Shown here: positions 1 to 9,369 of the stretch, piece by piece
Position numbering within the stretch: position 1 is the first letter of the stretch
Layout: every line of letters begins with the position of its first letter
Position numbers and translations under genes: made by a program
NCBI RefSeq assembly: GCF_000024345.1
Contig: NC_013729.1
Coordinates: forward strand, 7,068,001 to 7,132,000
DNA length: 64,000 bases
Direction of reading: 5' to 3'
DNA from: Kribbella flavida DSM 17836
GTDB taxonomy: Bacteria; Actinomycetota; Actinomycetes; Propionibacteriales; Kribbellaceae
The notes under the pieces: model-generated
Told to the model about the DNA's origin: nothing
The model's database searches: none
What the model saw: the letters and a program-made list of their open reading frames with translations, nothing else

Positions 1-2
1 TC

Positions 3-962
3 ATGACCGAGGCCCGGCGTACCGGCCTCTCCGTCGCCGGGCACCTGCCGGACGGCGTCACCGTCACCGAGGCGGTTCGCTCCGGCCTGAGCACGATCGA
101 GCACCTCCAGGCGCTCGGCTGCGCGATCTCCACCGACGCCGTGTGGGCCCGGTTGGCCGCCGTCCGCATCGCCGCCGGAGACTACGCGAGCTGGTTCCGC
201 CAGTTGCACCCGATCGAGTACGCCGCGATGACCCAGCAGGACCCGTCGCGGCGGTCGCGACTGCTGGACCTGCTCGCGGAAGCCGGCACGTTCGTCGATC
301 CGACCCTCACGATGCACCTGACGGCGGATCGGCCGGAGGACGTCGACACCGACGACCCGCGGCTTGTGTACATCCCTCAGGAGACGCGGGACTTCTGGAC
401 GTACGGTCTCGAGGAGATCTACCTAGCCGGACGGACGCCGCGGGAGATTTCCGAACAGCGCCGCCTCTACGATCTGCGCCTCGACCTCGTCGCCCGGATG
501 CAGGCGACCGGCGTACGTCTGCTCGCGGGGACCGAGGCGGGCTTCATCTATTCGTACCCCGGTTTCGGCATGCACGACGAACTCGTCGAGCTGGAGCGGG
601 CCGGGTTGACGCCGTGGCAGGCGTTGCGGGCCGCGACCCTGACGCCCGCCGAGGCGCTGGGCCGGGCGGACGACCTGGGCACGGTCGAGCGCGGCAAGTT
701 CGCCGACCTGGTCCTGCTCGGTGCCGATCCCCTCGCCACCACGGCCAACCTCCGCCGCATCGACTCGGTGGTGGCCGGCGGCCGGCTGATCACGCCGACG
801 ATGCGGCAGCAACTCCTGGCCGACGCCAAGCGCGCCGCCGGGGCCGCCGACGCGAACGCCGGGTACCACGGCGGCTGCGGATGTCACCTGCCGCGGCAAC
901 GGCCGGCAGCCGGCGGAGACAGGTCCGTCGGCGAGCGCGGACACGCCGCCGCTCTAGGGTAG
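3..962 (+). CDS. Amidohydrolase family protein, C-terminal part (gene enters from the left edge)
   Basis: This is the C-terminal part of a metal-dependent amidohydrolase of the imidazolonepropionase/prolidase-like group. The segment AGHLPDGVTV and the later STIEHLQ carry the two histidines expected on the inner strands of the TIM barrel. The end GTVERGKFADLVLLG is the family's closing beta-sandwich signature. The N-terminal HxH metal motif is missing because the gene starts before the window, so the first ATG seen is probably internal. The position usually held by the metal-binding Asp (AGTD) reads AGTE here, which could lower or change activity. A TetR regulator follows six bases downstream. 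The substrate cannot be told. Confidence 0.75.
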   Translation: MTEARRTGLSVAGHLPDGVTVTEAVRSGLSTIEHLQALGCAISTDAVWARLAAVRIAAGDYASWFRQLHPIEYAAMTQQDPSRRSRLLDLLAEAGTFVDPTLTMHLTADRPEDVDTDDPRLVYIPQETRDFWTYGLEEIYLAGRTPREISEQRRLYDLRLDLVARMQATGVRLLAGTEAGFIYSYPGFGMHDELVELERAGLTPWQALRAATLTPAEALGRADDLGTVERGKFADLVLLGADPLATTANLRRIDSVVAGGRLITPTMRQQLLADAKRAAGAADANAGYHGGCGCHLPRQRPAAGGDRSVGERGHAAALG

Positions 963-967
963 GCGCC

Positions 968-1555
968 ATGGGCAACCGGGAATCACTGCTGGCCGGCGCG
1001 AGGAAATGCCTCCAGACCAAGGGCTTCGCCCAGACGACGGTCCGCGACATCACCGAGGCAGCCGGCGGCGTGAGCATGGCCGCCATCGGCTACCACTTCG
1101 GCTCCAAGGAAGCCTTGCTCACCGAGGCCCTGGTGCAACTGACCGAGGAGTGGGGCCGGCAGGTCGAGGATGCGTTGAGCGCCTCCGATGAGCAACTGGA
1201 ACCGGCGGCGCGGTTCGCCGTCGCCTGGGACCGCTTGCTCCAGTCGGCGCTCGCCAACCGGCGACTGTGGGCAGTCACGTTCGAGGTCATCGCCAGCGCG
1301 GATCAGGTTCCCGCCGTGCGCGAACGCATCCTCGCCGGGCTCGGCCAAGCACGCGACGGTTTGCTGCAGAACCTCGGCCATCCCCTCGATGCCGACAACG
1401 CGGAGTCCACCTGGGCCGTCGGCTCGCTCTACCAGGCCCTTCTCACCGGCCTGATGGCCCAAAGCCTGATCGACCCCGACCACGTCGTGACCGGCAGCCA
1501 ACTCGCCCACGCCTTCGCCGAGATCGGCCGGCACAGCGCCGGCCGGCCAAGGTGA
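968..1555 (+). CDS. TetR/AcrR family transcriptional regulator
   Basis: A 195-residue one-component repressor. The N-terminal helix-turn-helix is clear: FAQTTVRDITEAAGGVSMAA followed by the typical IGYHFGSKEALL. The remaining roughly 140 residues are the helical ligand-binding and dimer domain, which is not conserved enough to name a ligand. The ATG at 968 sits six bases after the stop of the amidohydrolase, so the two may share a transcript and the regulator may control that gene. No operator could be picked out because the upstream promoter lies outside the window. Confidence 0.85.
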   Translation: MGNRESLLAGARKCLQTKGFAQTTVRDITEAAGGVSMAAIGYHFGSKEALLTEALVQLTEEWGRQVEDALSASDEQLEPAARFAVAWDRLLQSALANRRLWAVTFEVIASADQVPAVRERILAGLGQARDGLLQNLGHPLDADNAESTWAVGSLYQALLTGLMAQSLIDPDHVVTGSQLAHAFAEIGRHSAGRPR

Positions 1556-1653
1556 TGATCGAAGTCCCTGCTCAAGGAACGGATCGTCCCTGACCAACGC
1601 ACGACGTCCTGATCGAACCGACCACGTTCCGGTACGGCGTACTGAGCATTCTG

Positions 1654-1890
1654 ATGACTCGGCGGACCGTTAGCATCGCCGCCATGAGGTACACGCCCAT
1701 GGGCCGCCGAACGATTGCCTGGTTCACCGTGATCGGCGTGATCTTCACCGTCATCGGCCTCGTGCTGCGGCCGGTGAACATCGACGTCGCGGTGGGTGCG
1801 TTCCTGCTTGCGCTCGGCGGTTTCGGCCTGGCCGGCTACGGCCTGTTCGAGCGCCTCGTCGACCGCATTCCGAGCCGCTCGCAGCGCTGA
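1654..1890 (+). CDS. Small two-helix membrane protein, unknown function
   Basis: A 78-residue protein with two hydrophobic segments, roughly residues 22-37 (AWFTVIGVIFTVIGLVL) and 47-66 (VAVGAFLLALGGFGLAGYGL), a short charged turn and a basic tail. This is the profile of a small inner-membrane protein. In-frame ATG codons at 1654, 1684 and 1699 are all possible starts; none has a strong ribosome-binding site, so the N-terminus is uncertain. It stands alone between the TetR gene and the converging ABC exporter operon. I do not recognise a family. Confidence 0.5.
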   Translation: MTRRTVSIAAMRYTPMGRRTIAWFTVIGVIFTVIGLVLRPVNIDVAVGAFLLALGGFGLAGYGLFERLVDRIPSRSQR

Positions 1891-2109
1891 CGCCCGGCCT
1901 AGCCACAACTGACCGGGCAGGCCTGACCTGGAGGTGGGTGGACTGACCGCGCGACCGGACAGCACCTCCACGGACGGCGCCGCCTGAGCGGTGGCTCAGG
2001 GACCGTTCGATCCTGATGCGGGCGAGGGTCCGTACGTCACGGATCCGCCGGCCCCCACCGAGCTCGGGCGACCTGTCACACCGACAGGCCGCCCGAGGCG
2101 CGGTGCCGG

Positions 2110-4363
2110 CTACTCGACAGCGAGCGCCGCTTCCGCCGGTCGGCCTCGCGTCGCACGCCATGCGGGCAGCAGCATCGCCAACAAGGTCAGCAACACGGTC
2201 AGGGCGACCGTCGTCACGTAGATCCACGGCGATCCGACAGGGAGCAGGGAGTCGAGCCGCTTGACGCTGACGGGCACCAGGATCGCGACAGCCGCAGCGG
2301 TGCCCAGGACGACGCCGCTGAGAGCCACGATCACTCCCTCCAGACCCACCATGTGCATCACCTGGCCACGGGTGGAGCCCGCGAGCCGCTGCATGCCGAA
2401 CTCCCGCCGTCGAGCTGTCATGCTCGACGCAAGGGTGTTGATCACCGTGATGGCTGAGTACCCCGCGATCATGACCACCATGATGTAGATCGCGAAGTTC
2501 GCGGTCCTCTTCTGATCGTCGAACTCGCCGAGGAGAACGTCGCGGCCGCTCACGGTGAGGCCGTCCTGGGCAGAAGCCCAGTCGGTCAGCTCGGTCTCCA
2601 TCCGCGCCGGGTCGGTGTCCTCGTCGAACGAGACGAGCATTCGGGTCGCGACGCCCGCCGTCGTGTGGGCAGCGAGGGTGTCCGCAGGAAGCAACAGCGT
2701 GTCGTAGTCGTCCGGAGCGGAGAACAACGCGGCCACCTGGACGTCGAGAGCCCTGTTGTCTCCCAGCCTGAGGGTGATCGTGTCGCCGAGGTCGACGCCC
2801 AACCTCTCGGCATGCTGTTCGTCGATCGCGATGGTGTCGTCCCGCAGGTCCGCGAACGAGCCGGCCGTGATCTTCACCGGCGTGGTGGCCTCAGCGCCCA
2901 CGGAGGACACGCCCTGCAGGTTCCAACCCTCGTTCGACGGAGAGCTGTCCTCCGGATCCTCGATGAACCCCAGGCTGTCGATGTACTCCGAGGCGCCGGC
3001 GACGCCGGGCAAGTCGTTGACCCGCTCGACCACGCCCGCATCGAATCCGGCTTCGGTGGTCAACACGGCATCCGCGACCAGGTTGTCCGCGAAAGCCCGT
3101 CGGTCCGCCTCATCACTCGTCGTCTGCAGGTACAGCAACCCTGTCGACACCGCGGTCAGCAGGATGACCGGGGCCATCACGGCTGCCAGGCGGCCACTTC
3201 GGCCCCTGGCGTTGAGGACGGCGAGCTGGCCGGTCACGCCGCCGACCGCACGGACAGGCCACTGCCAGACGAAGGTGGTGATCTTGGTCAGGACCGGAGC
3301 CAGGAGGGCGGCTCCGATGGCGAGGAGAATCACGGCCGGCGCGCCAGTGGCCGGAGTGAGTGGTCCGCTCATCACGGCGATGGTGACGATGGTCAGTCCG
3401 ATGCCGCCGCCGAGAACGATGACTGCGAGGAGCAGGCGTCCCGCACCGATCAGTCTCCCGTCGACGGAGACCTCCGCCAGTGCCTGCGTCGGCTTGATGC
3501 GAGAGACCCGCCGACCTGCGCCCAACGCACCGGCCAGAGCGGCGACGACCGCCACCGCCATGGCGGCCGCGGTGGGGATCCAACCCTGGTGGAAGACGAC
3601 GCCCTCAGCGGCGATACCACGATCGACCAGCAGATCGAACATGAACCTGCCGAGGAGCTGACCGGGCAGCACTGCCAGTGCGGTGGCGATCAGCGAAAGC
3701 ATCAGCGTCTCGCGGAAGATGAGCCGACGCAGCTGGCGAGAGGTCGCACCGATGGCCCGTAGCAGTGCCAGGTCCCTCTGCCGTTGGGTGATCGACAGGG
3801 CGAGCATGGACGACACCCCGAAGACCGACACCAGGAGCGCGAAGGCGGTGAAGACGCCGGCAAGGGCCATCACGGTGACCCCACTCGCCTTGGCGTCGCG
3901 CAGCTCCGCCTGTCCCCGTTGGTCTCCGACGAGGGTCACGGCCCTGTCGTCGAGCTCAGCGTCGATCCGCTTCTGCAGCTCATCCACGTCTGTTCCCGGC
4001 GCGGCCACCACGCCGATCGCATCGACGGTCCCCGTCGGCGCCTCGCCCTCGAAGACGTAGCTCGTGGTCTCTCGCACCCCCGGCAGCGCCGAGAGCGTGT
4101 TCTCGAGGCCGGCGTCGATGCGGACGCGCTCGGGCAGGATGGGTGGTTCGTCCGGATCGCCGCCGGAGGCGCGGTACTCCTGGTTGCCGGCGACGACGAC
4201 GTCTGCCGACGCCATCTTCTGCGGGGTTACCGCCGAGCGGGTCCCGGTCTCGATGAGGCCGCCCGGTGGCCATCATCATGGCCGCCGCGAAGAACATGGC
4301 CAAGAAGGCGGCGGCGAACATCCCCGCTCGGAAGCGCAGGGTGCGGAGCGCAAGCTGCATCAT
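2110..4363 (-). pseudogene. FtsX-like ABC transporter permease with a +1 frameshift near its N-terminus
   Basis: A MacB/FtsX-type permease of about 750 residues that would pair with the ATPase just upstream. The N-terminus MMQLALRTLRFRAGMFAAAF with its first membrane helix starts at 4363 and overlaps the ATPase stop by four bases. The reading frame breaks near 4257-4264. The rest (LIETGTRSAVTPQKMASADV onward, then two FtsX domains with 4-helix sets near 3900-3450 and 2550-2110) is in another frame. Removing one base in the run around 4261 restores AATGGLIETG, the usual family pattern. The remainder is intact and free of stops, so this is a recent mutation, a sequencing error or, less likely, programmed frameshifting. 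If real, the exporter is probably inactive. Confidence 0.8.
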
Positions 4364-5163
4364 CGGTGCTGCCCTCCCCGCGTCTTCTCCAGGCGAGGCA
4401 GCGGCAGGGCCCGATCGTCGGCGAAGGCGCCCAGGTGGGTCATGCGCTCGGCGACGGACTCGGCTGTCGGCGCGTGCAGCGCCCCGGCCAGCCGACCATC
4501 GGCGAGGAACAGGACACGATCGGCGTACGACGCTGCGACCGGGTCGTGAGTCACCATCACGATCGTCTGGTGGGCCGTCTGCGCCGAGTGCCGCAGCAGC
4601 GAAAGGATGTCCTGCGCCGTTCTGGTGTCCAAGGCACCGGTCGGTTCGTCGGCGAAGAGGACGGCGGGTTCGCTGATCAGCGCCCGAGCGATGGCGACCC
4701 GCTGCTGCTGGCCGCCGGACAGCTCCGACGGACGGTGGTTGCTTCGCTGAGCCAGACCGACCTGGTCCAGCACGGTCGACACCCTGCTCCGGGACGGCGG
4801 TCGCCCGGCGAGCCGGAGCGGCAGAGTGACGTTCTGACGCACCGTCAGCACCGGCAACAGGTTGAACGACTGGAAGACGAACCCGATGCGGTCGCGCCGC
4901 AGCTTCGTCAGCTCGGTCTCGTCCAGCTCGCTGATCTCGTGACCCTCCAGCAGGACCGAACCTGACGTCGGCTGATCGAGCCCTGCCGCACACTGCATCA
5001 GAGTGCTCTTGCCGGACCCCGACGGGCCCATGATCGCGGTGAAGGTCCCTCGACGGAACTGCGTCGTCACACCATCGAGGGCGACCACCTCGTTGTCCCG
5101 TTTGCCATAGACCTTGCGCACGTTCGTCAGCCCGACTGCATCCATGGCGTCGCCTGTGTTCAT
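4360..5163 (-). CDS. ABC transporter ATP-binding protein (MacB/LolD type)
   Basis: A 267-residue nucleotide-binding subunit. Walker A is GPSGSGKST, the Q-loop lies in VFQSFNLLPVLTV, the signature is LSGGQQQR, Walker B is AVLFADEPTGALD and the switch histidine is in MVTHD. The Q-loop and signature are those of the LolD/MacB/YknY group, which drives FtsX-type permeases in export of peptides, lipids or antibiotics. The following permease gene overlaps by four bases, so the two are translationally coupled. A histidine kinase and response regulator are encoded divergently 300 bases away. That layout is common for antibiotic- or peptide-sensing export systems. Confidence 0.93.
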   Translation of the reverse strand: MNTGDAMDAVGLTNVRKVYGKRDNEVVALDGVTTQFRRGTFTAIMGPSGSGKSTLMQCAAGLDQPTSGSVLLEGHEISELDETELTKLRRDRIGFVFQSFNLLPVLTVRQNVTLPLRLAGRPPSRSRVSTVLDQVGLAQRSNHRPSELSGGQQQRVAIARALISEPAVLFADEPTGALDTRTAQDILSLLRHSAQTAHQTIVMVTHDPVAASYADRVLFLADGRLAGALHAPTAESVAERMTHLGAFADDRALPLPRLEKTRGGQHR

Positions 5164-5258
5164 CAGAGATTTCCTTGCGATTGCTGTCCGACCGGTGCCG
5201 GACGTTCGTCACCAACCCTGTCGCTGACGCGCTTCGTGCACATCGTTCGTCAACACCA

Positions 5259-5286
5259 ACCTGGTCCTGGTGCCACCGGACCAGGT
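5259..5286. promoter_or_regulatory. Inverted repeat between the ABC exporter and the two-component genes
   Basis: Two perfect 9-base arms (ACCTGGTCC and GGACCAGGT) are separated by 10 bases. They lie in the 330-base gap between the divergent exporter operon (start 5163) and the histidine kinase (start about 5496). Position and symmetry suggest an operator, for instance for the adjacent response regulator, but the arms could also form a hairpin in a leader RNA. The rest of this gap shows no credible gene. Confidence 0.35.
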
Positions 5287-5495
5287 CCGACAGCGTCTGG
5301 TGCAGACGCACTACGCCGCTTGGCCGGCGGGGGCCATGCCCTACCCTGAACAGATGCTGCCGCGGGTGAACGTCGAGGGCGGAGCGGCGCGATGGCATTC
5401 CACCCATCACGGGACGTGGCGGACCATCGGCCCGCAGTGCCCGCAGTGCCCGCCGGTGAGGCTCGCCGACCGTGCCGTACGGAGGTAGCCGCCTC

Positions 5496-6701
5496 GTGCC
5501 CAGAGGTGGATCGTCCTGGGGCGAGGGGGCGATCGTGGCCACGGCATTCCTGCTGTGCCTGCTGGGAAGCGTGCTGCAGGTCGATGACACGGTGGCACCG
5601 CCATCCGCAGCGGCCTATCTGCTGGCCGCAACGTCGGCGGCGGTGACGCTCGCGCGCCACCGGGCACCGGTCCCCACACTGGCGGCCACGACGGTGTGCG
5701 GCATGCTCGTCGCGCCGCTCGGACTGCTGCCGACTCCGCTCACCATGGCCCCAGTCGTCATCAGCGCCTACACGCTGGCGATGCGCGCCGAGCGGCGTAC
5801 CGCCGTCGCGGCCCTCGTGACGTCGTCGGCGCTGCTCGTGGTCTCGACATTGTTCTTCGAGGACGACCTCTCGTGGGAAGACACGAGCAGGTTGGTGACC
5901 GTGGCCTCCTCGCCGCTCGTCGCGGCCGCGCTCGGGCGTTTGGCGAAGCACCGGCAGGCCCATCTGGCGTACGTCGAGGAGCGGGCACTGCAAGCCGAGA
6001 TGAGCCGGGACAGCGAAGCACGCCGGAAGGTTGGCGAGGAACGACTTCGCATTGCGCGCGAGCTGCACGACCTGGTCGCCCACCAGATCACGCTGGCGAA
6101 CGCCCAGGCGAACGTGGCGGCTCATCTCTTCAGCACGAGCCCGGACAAGGCCCGCACCAGCCTGGACGAAGTGGTCGAGACCACGCGCCATGCCCTCGAC
6201 GAACTGCGAGCCACCGTCGGACTCCTGCGTCAGCGCGACGACGCACCTGCGCCACGTGAGCCGGCGCCCGGGCTGGCAGACGTGCCGATGCTCCTGGAGT
6301 CCTTCCGCCTCGCGGGACTGGAGGTGTCGGTGCACCACGACGGCACTGCTACACCGCTGCCGCCGGCGGTCGATCTCACCGCCTACCGCATCATCCAAGA
6401 GGCTCTGACCAACGTGACGAAGCACGCCACTGCTCGTAGCGCCGACGTCCGCCTGACGTGGGAGCGTGAGCGGGTGGGCATCAGGATCATCGACGACGGC
6501 GTCGGTTCCCACACGCCGCTGGAGCATTCGCCCGGCTACGGTCTGATCGGGTTGCGCGAACGGACCACCGCCGTCGGCGGCAGCTTCACAGCGGGCCCTC
6601 GACCCGATGGGGGCTTCATCGTCGCCGCCCAGCTGCCTCTGCCCGTCGCCGGGTCCAGAGCACGGACGACCGGCAGAGCACCTGACAGGGAGGGCCGATA
6701 A
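5496..6701 (+). CDS. Sensor histidine kinase, NarL/DesK type (HisKA_3)
   Basis: A membrane sensor kinase of about 401 residues. Four to five N-terminal hydrophobic segments cover roughly the first 150 residues, with very short loops and no large outer domain. The HisKA_3 dimerisation box ERLRIARELHDLVAHQI carries the phosphorylated His. The ATPase domain shows IIQEALTNVTKHA (N box) and IIDDGVGSH with GYGLIGLRER (G boxes). I prefer GTG 5496 because GGAGG lies ten bases upstream at 5481-5485; GTG 5472 in the same frame is the alternative. The partner response regulator follows eight bases downstream. The divergent ABC exporter is the likely target. Confidence 0.9.
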   Translation: MPRGGSSWGEGAIVATAFLLCLLGSVLQVDDTVAPPSAAAYLLAATSAAVTLARHRAPVPTLAATTVCGMLVAPLGLLPTPLTMAPVVISAYTLAMRAERRTAVAALVTSSALLVVSTLFFEDDLSWEDTSRLVTVASSPLVAAALGRLAKHRQAHLAYVEERALQAEMSRDSEARRKVGEERLRIARELHDLVAHQITLANAQANVAAHLFSTSPDKARTSLDEVVETTRHALDELRATVGLLRQRDDAPAPREPAPGLADVPMLLESFRLAGLEVSVHHDGTATPLPPAVDLTAYRIIQEALTNVTKHATARSADVRLTWERERVGIRIIDDGVGSHTPLEHSPGYGLIGLRERTTAVGGSFTAGPRPDGGFIVAAQLPLPVAGSRARTTGRAPDREGR

Positions 6702-6709
6702 TCCGAGAC

Positions 6710-7438
6710 GTGGCCGATCACGGACAGTACGACGACCCAGACGCCGGACGCCGGCTGCGGGTTGTCCTCGCCGACGACCAGGCATTGCTGCGGGGTGCCT
6801 TCCGTACTCTGCTGGACAGCACCGACGACATCGCCGTCGTCGGCGAGGCCGGCGATGGCGAGGAGGCCGTGGCGCTGACCCGCCGCACACACCCGGACGT
6901 GGTCGTCATGGACATCCAGATGCCTGGCATGGACGGACTCACCGCCACCGCGCAGATCTGCGCCGACCCGGACCTACGCGCCAGCCGCGTGCTGATCCTC
7001 ACCACCTACGAGACCGACGAGTACGTCGCGCAAGCGCTGCGGGCAGGGGCGAGCGGATTCATCGGCAAGGGGATAGACGCCGACGGACTGATCGATGCCG
7101 TCCGCACGATCGCCGACGGCGACGCCCTCCTGTCCCCAGCCGCGACCCGATCGCTGGTCGCCCGTTTCCTCGCCACCCCCGTCGACACCGCGCCGCGCGA
7201 CGTCGAACGGCTGGTCGCGCTCACTCCACGCGAGCGCGAGATGGTTGCTCTCGTCGCGACGGGGCTGTCGAACCTCGAGATCGCAGATCGGATGTACGTC
7301 AGCCCTTTCACCGTTCGCGCTCACGTGCAGCGCGCCATGACGAAGCTGGAAGCACGAGACCGCGCGCAACTCGTCGCCATCGCCTACCGAACCGGCCTGG
7401 CACGCGGCTACCCCGACGGCAAGCCAGATCCCGTATAG
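6710..7438 (+). CDS. LuxR/NarL family response regulator
   Basis: A 242-residue DNA-binding response regulator. The receiver domain spans about residues 17-135, with the acidic pair in VVLADDQ, the phospho-acceptor Asp in VVVMDIQMPGMDG and the conserved Lys in GFIGKG. The C-terminal LuxR-type helix-turn-helix is LTPREREMVALVATGLSNLE through VSPFTVRAHVQ. The GTG start is eight bases after the kinase stop. It should be phosphorylated by that kinase and probably regulates the divergent exporter. Confidence 0.93.
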   Translation: MADHGQYDDPDAGRRLRVVLADDQALLRGAFRTLLDSTDDIAVVGEAGDGEEAVALTRRTHPDVVVMDIQMPGMDGLTATAQICADPDLRASRVLILTTYETDEYVAQALRAGASGFIGKGIDADGLIDAVRTIADGDALLSPAATRSLVARFLATPVDTAPRDVERLVALTPREREMVALVATGLSNLEIADRMYVSPFTVRAHVQRAMTKLEARDRAQLVAIAYRTGLARGYPDGKPDPV

Positions 7439-7576
7439 GTCGCGCGTTGTGCCCACCTGGTTGAACATGCGATCGACCTGCGGCTCATGCGCGTTGATGT
7501 CCGACGCTGGCGAATCAGCAGCCGGGCACCTGTGGATGACGAACAGCTGGATGGGCCCTCTCCTGGCATCCTGTCT

Positions 7577-7599
7577 GTGGGCCTCGGGGCGGGGCCCAC
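7577..7599. terminator. Possible terminator hairpin after the response regulator
   Basis: Seven-base arms GTGGGCC and GGCCCAC flank a 9-base loop. It lies 140 bases past the response-regulator stop and just ahead of the next gene. There is no U-run, as is often the case in actinomycetes. The rest of 7439-7641 holds nothing else I can support. Confidence 0.3.
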
Positions 7600-7641
7600 A
7601 CCGAGCCATGACCGAGGTTTGCCCATGCAGGAGGACTGCTG

Positions 7642-8010
7642 ATGAAAGACTCGTTCAACACCGGAGAGCCACGGCCGCGACCTACCGCTGGCATCTCCAA
7701 TGAAGGCGACTCACCGAACAGTGAGAGCATCCTCGGCGGGCTCGGGAAGGCTACGTGGTCCGAAGAGGAGGGTGTGTCCTACGAGGTGGCGCTGAACGTC
7801 ATCAACGAGGTCGTCGGCGCCTACTCCGGTCTGATCGGGCGCGAAGAAGCATCGCCGAGCCCGAACGCCACCAAGATCGCCGCCTGGCGCCAGGCCAAGA
7901 TCGCCTGGGCGCAGAGGCAACGTGATCTGTCGCCGGCCGATCCGCAAGCTGTGCAGGCCGTTCGGCAGGAGGCCGCGGACCTTCTCCGCACGCTGTCCGA
8001 CCACGGCTGA
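7642..8010 (+). CDS. Small hydrophilic protein, unknown function
   Basis: A 122-residue protein starting at an ATG preceded by GGAGGA at 7630-7635. The first 45 residues are polar and probably unstructured. Residues 46-120 look helical and charged (YEVALNVINEVVGAYSGLIG, then QAKIAWAQRQRDLSPADPQA). The helical end has the look of the small partner proteins found next to mobile-element or toxin genes in streptomycetes, but that resemblance is a memory of style rather than a match I can prove. It is followed by fragments of a DNA ligase and a nuclease-like gene, so it may belong to a decayed element. Confidence 0.55.
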   Translation: MKDSFNTGEPRPRPTAGISNEGDSPNSESILGGLGKATWSEEEGVSYEVALNVINEVVGAYSGLIGREEASPSPNATKIAAWRQAKIAWAQRQRDLSPADPQAVQAVRQEAADLLRTLSDHG

Positions 8011-8058
8011 CCGGCTACGCCGACCGCTCCAGATACGGGCTCAGCGACGAATGGCGGC

Positions 8059-8234
8059 ATGCCCTCATTGGCGAGCGACCTGCTCGGCCCGGTCGAGTTG
8101 GCCTCGCCCAAGCGGTCGAGCAACTGCCTGGTGAGCGGGCGCTGCCGGGCGGCTGCCGCTACGGGTTGAAGTGGGACGGCTACCACGTCGGCGCGGTCTG
8201 CCGCGGGGGCGAGGTGCGACTGTGGTCGCTCTGA
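8059..8234 (+). pseudogene. Remnant of an ATP-dependent DNA ligase (N-terminal piece with the KxDG motif)
   Basis: Two overlapping frames together spell the start of an actinobacterial ATP-dependent DNA ligase. ATG at 8059 opens MPSLASDLLGPVELA. After a one-base shift near 8100 comes AVEQLPGERALPGGCRYG, then LKWDGYHVGAVCRGGEVRLW, which contains motif I (K-W-D-G) with the AMP-accepting lysine. A stop follows at 8232. The real enzyme continues for about 250 more residues, so this is a broken 5' end. A second piece of the same kind of gene lies at about 15465-15632. Confidence 0.65.
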
Positions 8235-8541
8235 GTGGGCCGTCTCCCTGTTCTATGACGTCGATCCAGAGAAAGAAGTCAGGGCTCTTCAACCTGTCGA
8301 GGGATTCGTACACAGTGTTCAGCCGCGCTGCCGCGCCGACGGCAACGTCGCTGGACGCCGGCGAGCGCGCTTCGAGGTCGATCGAACTCCCGTCCTTCTC
8401 GGCCAGGAAGTCTGGTCGACGGTTCGTCCCCTCAACTCTCGGGTGGCACTGCACGGCGTAGCCCATCCGGACCAGGCACATCCAGAAGGCCGCGCTCCAG
8501 TTCAAGAACACCTCCGGCGCGTGGCAGCGCCTCACCTCCAA
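8235..8541 (-). pseudogene. Fragment of a nuclease-like protein, opposite strand to the ligase piece
   Basis: On the minus strand, residues such as MGYAVQCHPRVEGTNRRPDF and LNTVYESLDRLKSPDFFLWI read like an actinobacterial protein with a restriction-endonuclease-like core (RPDFLAEKDG with SIDLEAR fits a D...ExK-type pattern in relaxed form). The open frame runs on to 8065, but the part past about 8235 is antisense to the DNA ligase remnant and looks random. The N-terminus also lacks a convincing start. I read it as a truncated gene joined to the ligase piece at a recombination breakpoint near 8235. Plus-strand 8542-8790 holds no gene I can support. Confidence 0.45.
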
Positions 8542-8790
8542 GACCCTGTACGCCGGCCGCGGCCTGGTCGCATTCCCGTGGAATCCGCCGGACCTTCCAG
8601 TTCCGCTGGTGGATCCCCGGAATCACCACTGCGACCGGTCTGCGCGTCGAACCGGCCTACTCGGGTGTGTTCGCTGGGGTACTGGCTTTAGCTCCCGGCT
8701 CGCGGGATGGCACGGCGATTACGGCCGGCCTGACCAGCGCTGTCCCACTCATCAGCCTTGGGACCAAGCTCGTGCTGGGCCATAGGTCCG

Positions 8791-9369
8791 TCAGCGGGAG
8801 ACGGTCAACGAAGTACAGATCCGGTCGGCGCAGAGGCGGTACGTGCCGTCGAGAGCCGTGTTCGGAACGATCAGTTGGTGGGGGCCAATGCCATGGAGTG
8901 TCGGCCGGGCGAGGTGGCGAGGCTCAACGTCGGTCGCGGCGTACCACCTCGGCTCGGCGGTCGAGGTGCCAGCGGTGAGGTAATAGAGCACCTTCCCGTC
9001 GCGACCGAGCGTGAGGAAACCAGTTCGCTTCGCACCGGTCGTGAGTCTGACCGCGACCAGTCCTCCCGGCGACGCGGATGCCGGCGCGACGACGATCGCG
9101 GCGTCTGCCGGCCGCGTTGAATCCACCGGCGCGGGGTCGCAGCCCCGCTCCCACGTCACTAGCTGCCACATCGCACCCAGGACCACCAGCACGCACCCCA
9201 GCACCCAGTACGTCGCCCACCCACCACGCCTTGACGCGGCCCGGACGAACGCAGGCCCTCGGGGCCGGTACGCGCTGCGTTCCGGGTCGGGTGGCGTAGG
9301 TCCAGTCCGGGGTGCGGTAGCGCTTGCACCCGGGCCCTGTGGTGTAGGCGATCCGCAGTCGGCGGGCAT
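8791..9369 (-). CDS. Single-pass membrane protein encoded with an ECF sigma factor
   Basis: A 192-residue protein with a Pro-rich cytoplasmic N-terminus (about residues 1-50), one transmembrane helix (ATYWVLGCVLVVLGAMWQLV, about 52-71) and an extracytoplasmic domain of about 120 residues. The outer part has four cysteines that could form disulfides and ends in LCADRICTSLTVSR. Its ATG directly abuts the stop of the sigma-factor gene, so both are in one operon. The topology would suit an anti-sigma or signal-input protein, but no zinc-type anti-sigma motif is present, so that role is inference. Confidence 0.65.
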   Translation of the reverse strand: MPADCGSPTPQGPGASATAPRTGPTPPDPERSAYRPRGPAFVRAASRRGGWATYWVLGCVLVVLGAMWQLVTWERGCDPAPVDSTRPADAAIVVAPASASPGGLVAVRLTTGAKRTGFLTLGRDGKVLYYLTAGTSTAEPRWYAATDVEPRHLARPTLHGIGPHQLIVPNTALDGTYRLCADRICTSLTVSR

